Assembly: GCA_001936135.1 (NCBI GenBank)
Contig: CP012821.1
Span: 806,001-870,000, forward strand
Source: Saccharomycopsis fibuligera x Saccharomycopsis cf. fibuligera
Taxonomy: Eukaryota > Ascomycota > Saccharomycetes > Ascoideales > Saccharomycopsidaceae
Direction: 5' to 3'
Length of the DNA stretch: 64,000 bases
In this document: piece by piece, positions 58,799 through 64,000 of the stretch
Numbering within the stretch: position 1 is the stretch's first letter
How the letters are laid out: each line of letters starts with the position of its first letter
The notes under the pieces: generated by a model
Database searches by the model: none
What the model was told of the DNA's origin: nothing
Seen by the model: the letters and a program-made list of their open reading frames with translations, nothing else
Program-made: the position numbers and the translations under genes

Positions 58799-61700
58799 TG
58801 TGAAAAGTAGGATGTAAGGTAGAAGAGAAAAATATAAGGTTTATTAGAGTAGATAAAGAAAGTAAAGTTGGTTAAGCTTAGTTCGGTAAAGAAGTAAGTA
58901 AGGTAGAGAAAGGTAAAAGAAAAGAAGCGGGAAGGCTCCGTGTTAAGTAGGAAAAATAAGTGGCAAAACTGAAATCGGAGTGGCGTGATAAGAGTGGCGA
59001 GAAAAAGAAAAATTTTCACGCTGCAGTAAGGATCGGCACCGCGTCTAGACGGAGACCTAGACGGGGCACCTAGACGGCATGAAAAAGTAAACAAATCACA
59101 TGCGTCAGATCGGTATACCATGCACATGGGTGAAGGGTTTACCCTGACGATGGATGAAAAAATAAAAGGAGTGAAGAAGATAAAGGATCGGAAAGTGAAG
59201 AGGGTAAGGGACAAAGGAAAATGAATGTTTGAAATTCAACACACCCTCCCAAACATGAATATGATAACGGAAAATAAAGAAAGTAAATCTGGGTAGCAAA
59301 GAAAAGGAAAATAAAGTTCAATCAATTGAAAATAAGGGAGCATAAAGTGGTGAAAGTGGTACGGTCGGTGGCTTTAGTGAGGATGTCAGCCATGTTAACC
59401 TTGGTGTTGACATAGTTGAGTTTGATGACCTTCTGTTCCACCAAAGTTCTGATGAAGTGGAATCTCACAGCAATGTGTTTGGTCTTTTGGTGTAGAGCTT
59501 TGTGTGCACTGAGGGTAAGCGCACTAAGGTTGTCGCTGGCACAGTTGATGTATGAGCAGTGGAAGCCAATTTCATTGAGAAGGTTCATAACATAGACACC
59601 GGTTCGGGCAGCATCGCTCAAGGCAACGTATTCTGCTTCCGCACTGCTGAAAGCAACACAGCTCTGCTTTCTGCTAGACCATGACACAATTTGGTTATTG
59701 ATCATTACGAAGTGGCCACTTTGCAGCTTTCTGTCCAGCTTGGAGGTAGCATAGTCGGAGTCGCTGAAGACAGTAATCTTGTACTCTTGTTCAGGCGGAT
59801 AATCAGTGACAAGGCCGTCGGTTTTTGACTTGTCCAAGTACCGAAAGTCCTTGATATCCACATTACCAGCTTCAGGTCCGTAGACTAGACCTTTGTCTTT
59901 GGTTTCAATGAGGTAGTGAAACACCCTGTAAGCAGCTTTCAAGTGTGTAGCCCTTGCTTTGACAACAAACTGACTGAGAAGACTGATAGCGAAGGAAATG
60001 TCGCTTCTAACAGAGTTGGCAACGTAGAGCAATGTACCAACAATGGAGCGAAATTTTGTTTGCTCCGCTTCTGACAATTCTGGTGAGTGCTCATCATATG
60101 GATCAAAGCCTTTCACCATTGGAGTTTCCACTTTGCCGAGCTTTGTGACACCGTGTTCCGTCATAATCTTGTCAATGAAGTTTAGCATGCTGAGCTTGAT
60201 TGATCCATTAGCGAGCTGTTCGACCGTGACACCCAAGAAGATTTCAGGAAATCCCAAGTCTTTCATCTTGAACTTCAGACTAAGAGCAGCCTTGATGTCA
60301 TCAACAATCTTGTGGGTCTTGCCACAGATAAGCAAGTCGTCCACATAAATAGCCACAAGACAATCCTTTCCTCTGAACAAGCATGGGTCTATAGCACTGG
60401 CTTGCAAACCGGCAGCAACAAGAACCTTGGAGATTGTATCATACCAGATCTTTGGCGACTGTTTCAATCCGTACAATCCCTTCTTCAATTTCCACAAATG
60501 TCCTTTTGGTGTGGACGTACCAGCAGGTGGTCTAACAAACACGTCGAAGTCAATATCGCCGTAGAGAAAAGCAGTAGAGGTGTCCATCTGGCACACGACA
60601 TAGTTGTTCAAAGCAGCAAGCGCAAATGTGATTCGCATAGTGTCAAAGCTCATTACGGGAGCCCACGAGTTGAGGAAGTTGACACCTTTCTCTTGACTGA
60701 ACCCTTTGCAGACCAAACGCGCCTTGAAGCGCTCGCCGCTTGGATCATCTTTAACAGTAAACACCCAGCGGGAGGCAATAGATTGAATGCCTGGAGACTC
60801 CTTGACTAGCTCATACACATTAAGATTGTCCAATGCAGACAACTCTTCGGCCATAGCAGCGATCCATCTCTCCTTCTCGCTTGAGTTGAGTACCTGATGA
60901 TAGTTCTCTGGAATAAGATACTTGGTACGGGCCACAGCAAGAAAAGCATGTTCCGCATCACTGAGATAACCACTAATGTCACTGTCTGGCTCTCCGTCTG
61001 TGAGAAACAACCTGGAAGGGCCTGCCTCAACTGTTTTGGGGCCTTCAATAGATCTGATAGGTATAGAGCCAACGTCGTTCAAGTACTGCTTCCCATGGTC
61101 AGCAAAAGCTTCTCTAGCATCAACTGTGCTAACATTCTTCTCGGCCATTGATTGGTAAGCGGCCTGGTGCTTAGTGATAGGAGTAACTGTGCTTGGGGCA
61201 AACTCAAGCATAAGCTTCTTGGTTGGCTTCCGGTTGATGATGGAAATAGGATCATCACTCAGTTCAGAGTCAGAAGCAGCGGCTCTTTTGACGGCAGCCA
61301 GAGTTTGTGGAACTGTAGCAACTGATTGCTGGTCTTCTGAGTCACTATGCTCCACCATAGAGTTGTCCGACTCTGCAACAATTCTCTCATCATCGTCTTC
61401 CCTGCTTTCGGTACCTTGTCGAATATTCATGTCTTCGCCTTGAATTGAGACTTCACCAACAGGCAAACTAGGGGAACCACTGGAACCTGAATAACCTGGA
61501 TAACCAGCAGAGCCACCAGCTGAGTATGTGACAGAGGATTCCCTTTCACCTTGCTTGAACGGATAAACATCAGGGAGAAAGTTGAACGCAGAGCTTCTCA
61601 AGATTCGGTATGTACTGTCTTCAAGGATGAAGGCAATGCTTGTAGTTTTGTGGAATCCCAAGAAAGTACCTTTGAAGTCTTTTCCAATAATCTTGTTCCC

Positions 61701-64000
61701 GGCAGTAAAGTTTTTCGCAAAGATGCGACAGCCAAATGGCGCAGTTGTACCCATGGCTTTTGAGCGGCCAGAAAATTCCTCGTATGGCGAAGGACCACCG
61801 TTTCTGGGCAAGTAGTTGTGCAAGAAGACAGCGTGGTTGAAGCAAAAATTCCAGTATTCCTTTGTGATACCGGAGCTGATCATCAAAAGTTTGACTTTTT
61901 CGATGATTGTGCGATTCAAACGCTCAGAGGAGCCATTCTGGTGGCTTGAGTAAGGAGCAGTGAACTCGGCTTCAATGTAGTCCTGACCTTGGTGGTCTCC
62001 AGCAAGAAACTTCTTGAGCAAGACAGTATCAAATTCGTTATCGGCACGGAACTTGACAATCTTCTTGCCTTGGTGTTGTAAGACATTGCTCATATACTGT
62101 AAGCATTCAATAGTCTTGGAGCTGATCTCCGACTTGTAGCGCAAAACCCTGACGACAGCAAAGCTGGAGCGTCTGTCAGAAACAATCAAGCCATAGATAT
62201 TGTTATGTGGGCCAACCACATCCGCTTGAATCATCTCCCCAATATCAAAGTCTTCTGGCTTGCTGTGGGAGTTGCCAGAGCGTTTTTGAACAACAGAGTT
62301 GCAGGTCTCGCAAGTCTTCAACACGTTCTTGATCTCTTGGTCAGTGAAGCCCATGTGTTTGATGATAGCTTTCAACTGCTTAAACTTGGCATGTCCGTTT
62401 GCAATGTGGCATTGCATAATGTCTTTGGCACCGTCTGTGTCACCAAGCAAAACCAAATCCGTAGCAGGAGAGTTGACAACGGTTTTAACCGAGGCGGGGT
62501 CAACAACCCAAAATTTTCCATGCTTGGGAACTTGAATCACTTGATTGCCTCTGGAGATCAATCCACAGTGTTTGGTTAAGTGGATTTCATAGTCCTTCTC
62601 AGTTAACTTGTGGCAGCTAAGCAAGTTTCTCGGAGCTTGTTCAATAAGCTTTGCATCTTCGACCTTGAGGTTTCCAATGCTAACAGTGCCTTCAATAACA
62701 CAATTAGTAGTGCTGCTGATTCCTTGAACAGTGACGTTCGAGACCTTCTTGTCCAGCAACAATGCTCCGTCGTTGACAACATTCATACCAGCACCGCTGT
62801 CTAGAACAAAACGTTTGTCGGCAGCATCGTCGGCGAGATAGACCTCTTCAACAAAGTGAGTCTCTTCGCCAGGCTCAGGCAGCTCAGTCGAAGTGTCAAT
62901 GACAATCTGACCGTCACCGTTGTTAATGACTTCAGCACCAAGTGGGACTTCAACGAGGTTGACAAGCTCCTTGCGTCCCTTGTTTGAGTGGTTTCTGTTC
63001 TTGTTTTTGTAGCACTCGTTGCTGTAGTGGCCAAGCTTCCCGCAGCTGTAACACTTGATGAGGAAAACAGGTTTCTTTTTCAGTTTCGCATCAGCTAACT
63101 GGACCAACTCCTCGGTGGGTGGCAACTTTGGACGGGAGGAAGTGTCCATCTGGACCAAATCTCTGGCAGCAAGATCATTGGAGGCCTCCATAGCATCATA
63201 AAACGAAGTGTTAAGCAACCCACGAGCATCGCGAAGCAAGTTCTTTTCGCTGAGAGCAACATGAAGACTCTTGTTGTCAAGTAGGTGGAAACCAAGAATA
63301 CCGCCAAGATTGCAGAAGTTGATATCCTTGTAGTAGTACTTGAAGATCTCCAAGTAGTCTGCCATAGCTTCGCAGTCTCTAGCAAGGACGGCCTCATGGA
63401 CAAAGTCGTGGAAGATCTTGACAATGTAGAAAGAGTCAATTGTCTTGCACTTTGCGTTGATGGTCTTCAACAAATCAAAGCCCTCGGTGCATCGTTCGTA
63501 GTTTTTCAATAACAATGGGTCCACTTTTTTGTGGATGAGTTGATAGATAACATCGCCAAGTTTTGGTGGGTAGTAGTCAAACTCTTCGGAGTCTAACATA
63601 CGCTCAACGTCGATGGCAGTGACATCATTGATAATAACTCTCAACTTATTTCTAAGGAATGATCTTAATAACGGGTACGGGAACCATTGAGTAATTGGCC
63701 TGACCTTCAACTTGGTAATTCCATCAAGTCTCGCTTTGTAAGCACCGTCAGCAATATCAAAGTCTCCAAAGATGAACATGGTAAAAAAAAATTTTTTTTG
63801 ATTTTTGATTTTTTTTTTGATTTTTTAATTTTTTTTTTTTTTGATGTTAAGCCAGACTGTAAATCTGTAAAAAGTAGGATGTAAAGTAGAAGAGAAAAAA
63901 TATAAGGTTTATTAGAGTAGATAAAGAAAGTAAAGTTTGTTAAGCTTAGTTCGGTAAAGAAGTAAGGAAGGTAGAGAAAGGTAAAAGAAAAGAAGCGGGA
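58799..64000 (-). mobile_element. Ty1/copia element A5, 5' LTR cut by the window edge
   Basis: The 3' LTR is 58799..59241 (443 bp), followed on the plus strand by the reverse complement of the polypurine tract (CACCCTCCCA). The ORF is 59322..63779, the A-rich leader follows, the primer site is 63852..63865, and the 5' LTR begins at 63866 and runs off the window. The 3' LTR tip reads TGTGAAAAG rather than TGTAAAAAG. Flank AAAGC on the left; the right flank is not visible. Confidence 0.9.
59322..63779 (-). CDS. Gag-Pol polyprotein of A5 (1485 aa)
   Basis: An uninterrupted A-family polyprotein of the same length as A1, starting at the ATG after the A-rich leader. All motifs are present: zinc knuckle KCYSCGKLGHYSNEC, DSGA protease, integrase H-x4-H/C-x2-C and D,D,E, RT YVDD and RNase H ending MADILTKAT. 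A few substitutions separate it from A1 (for example GAGMNVV for GAGINVV next to the protease Asp, and a few in the linker). It is coding-competent; whether the whole element is intact depends on the 5' LTR beyond the edge. Confidence 0.95.
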   Translation of the reverse strand: MFIFGDFDIADGAYKARLDGITKLKVRPITQWFPYPLLRSFLRNKLRVIINDVTAIDVERMLDSEEFDYYPPKLGDVIYQLIHKKVDPLLLKNYERCTEGFDLLKTINAKCKTIDSFYIVKIFHDFVHEAVLARDCEAMADYLEIFKYYYKDINFCNLGGILGFHLLDNKSLHVALSEKNLLRDARGLLNTSFYDAMEASNDLAARDLVQMDTSSRPKLPPTEELVQLADAKLKKKPVFLIKCYSCGKLGHYSNECYKNKNRNHSNKGRKELVNLVEVPLGAEVINNGDGQIVIDTSTELPEPGEETHFVEEVYLADDAADKRFVLDSGAGMNVVNDGALLLDKKVSNVTVQGISSTTNCVIEGTVSIGNLKVEDAKLIEQAPRNLLSCHKLTEKDYEIHLTKHCGLISRGNQVIQVPKHGKFWVVDPASVKTVVNSPATDLVLLGDTDGAKDIMQCHIANGHAKFKQLKAIIKHMGFTDQEIKNVLKTCETCNSVVQKRSGNSHSKPEDFDIGEMIQADVVGPHNNIYGLIVSDRRSSFAVVRVLRYKSEISSKTIECLQYMSNVLQHQGKKIVKFRADNEFDTVLLKKFLAGDHQGQDYIEAEFTAPYSSHQNGSSERLNRTIIEKVKLLMISSGITKEYWNFCFNHAVFLHNYLPRNGGPSPYEEFSGRSKAMGTTAPFGCRIFAKNFTAGNKIIGKDFKGTFLGFHKTTSIAFILEDSTYRILRSSAFNFLPDVYPFKQGERESSVTYSAGGSAGYPGYSGSSGSPSLPVGEVSIQGEDMNIRQGTESREDDDERIVAESDNSMVEHSDSEDQQSVATVPQTLAAVKRAAASDSELSDDPISIINRKPTKKLMLEFAPSTVTPITKHQAAYQSMAEKNVSTVDAREAFADHGKQYLNDVGSIPIRSIEGPKTVEAGPSRLFLTDGEPDSDISGYLSDAEHAFLAVARTKYLIPENYHQVLNSSEKERWIAAMAEELSALDNLNVYELVKESPGIQSIASRWVFTVKDDPSGERFKARLVCKGFSQEKGVNFLNSWAPVMSFDTMRITFALAALNNYVVCQMDTSTAFLYGDIDFDVFVRPPAGTSTPKGHLWKLKKGLYGLKQSPKIWYDTISKVLVAAGLQASAIDPCLFRGKDCLVAIYVDDLLICGKTHKIVDDIKAALSLKFKMKDLGFPEIFLGVTVEQLANGSIKLSMLNFIDKIMTEHGVTKLGKVETPMVKGFDPYDEHSPELSEAEQTKFRSIVGTLLYVANSVRSDISFAISLLSQFVVKARATHLKAAYRVFHYLIETKDKGLVYGPEAGNVDIKDFRYLDKSKTDGLVTDYPPEQEYKITVFSDSDYATSKLDRKLQSGHFVMINNQIVSWSSRKQSCVAFSSAEAEYVALSDAARTGVYVMNLLNEIGFHCSYINCASDNLSALTLSAHKALHQKTKHIAVRFHFIRTLVEQKVIKLNYVNTKVNMADILTKATDRTTFTTLCSLIFN

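Overview
The window is a 64 kb block of long-terminal-repeat (LTR) retrotransposons. I found no host protein gene in it. The only cellular gene I can support is one tRNA-Lys(CUU), with a canonical 12-nt intron, at 14582..14666. That tRNA structure, its T-run Pol III terminator, the intron-free gag-pol ORFs and the Ty-like elements with 5-bp target duplications point to an ascomycete yeast (Saccharomycotina-like). This is inference; I cannot name the species.

Layout. (1) 1..15168 is old and decayed: the 3' end of a Ty1/copia element (family C) with its LTR; a solo C LTR; a minus-strand copia wreck (family E) between two LTRs; two Ty3/gypsy wrecks (F1, F2); several fragments of the E-type LTR; and the tRNA-Lys gene with LTR debris on both sides. 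(2) 15169..24259 is a degenerate Ty1-like element G (gag, +1-frame pol), split by a young intact element A1 and cut on the right by element A2. (3) 24260..31468 is A2 followed by a pile of A-family LTRs, including an 846-bp tandem duplication. (4) 31333..58573 is a nest: A3 (+) sits in the 3' LTR of A4 (-), B1 sits in A3, B2 sits in the gag of A4, and B3 sits in B2. (5) 58574..64000 is an orphan reverse-transcriptase fragment and then element A5 (-), which runs off the right edge.

Two families are young. Family A has 427-446 bp LTRs and one gag-pol ORF of 1485 aa; its primer site matches the anticodon arm of tRNA-Tyr. Family B has 544-bp LTRs and one gag-pol ORF of 1462 aa that starts and stops inside the LTRs; its primer site matches the anticodon arm of initiator tRNA-Met. 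A1, B1 and B3 look intact, and A5 has an intact ORF. The most striking signal is in the B LTR: about 300 bp of its U3 is packed with heat-shock elements in strict 5/10-bp register, ending about 50 bp upstream of a TATAAATA box. This predicts a heat-shock-factor-driven retrotransposon in yeast, analogous to plant ONSEN. Two B LTRs also supply this promoter and an in-frame ATG to broken downstream elements (A4 and B2), making chimeric ORFs of about 1317 and 1219 aa. The depth of nesting, the absence of host genes and the Ty5-like features make a centromeric or heterochromatic location worth testing.
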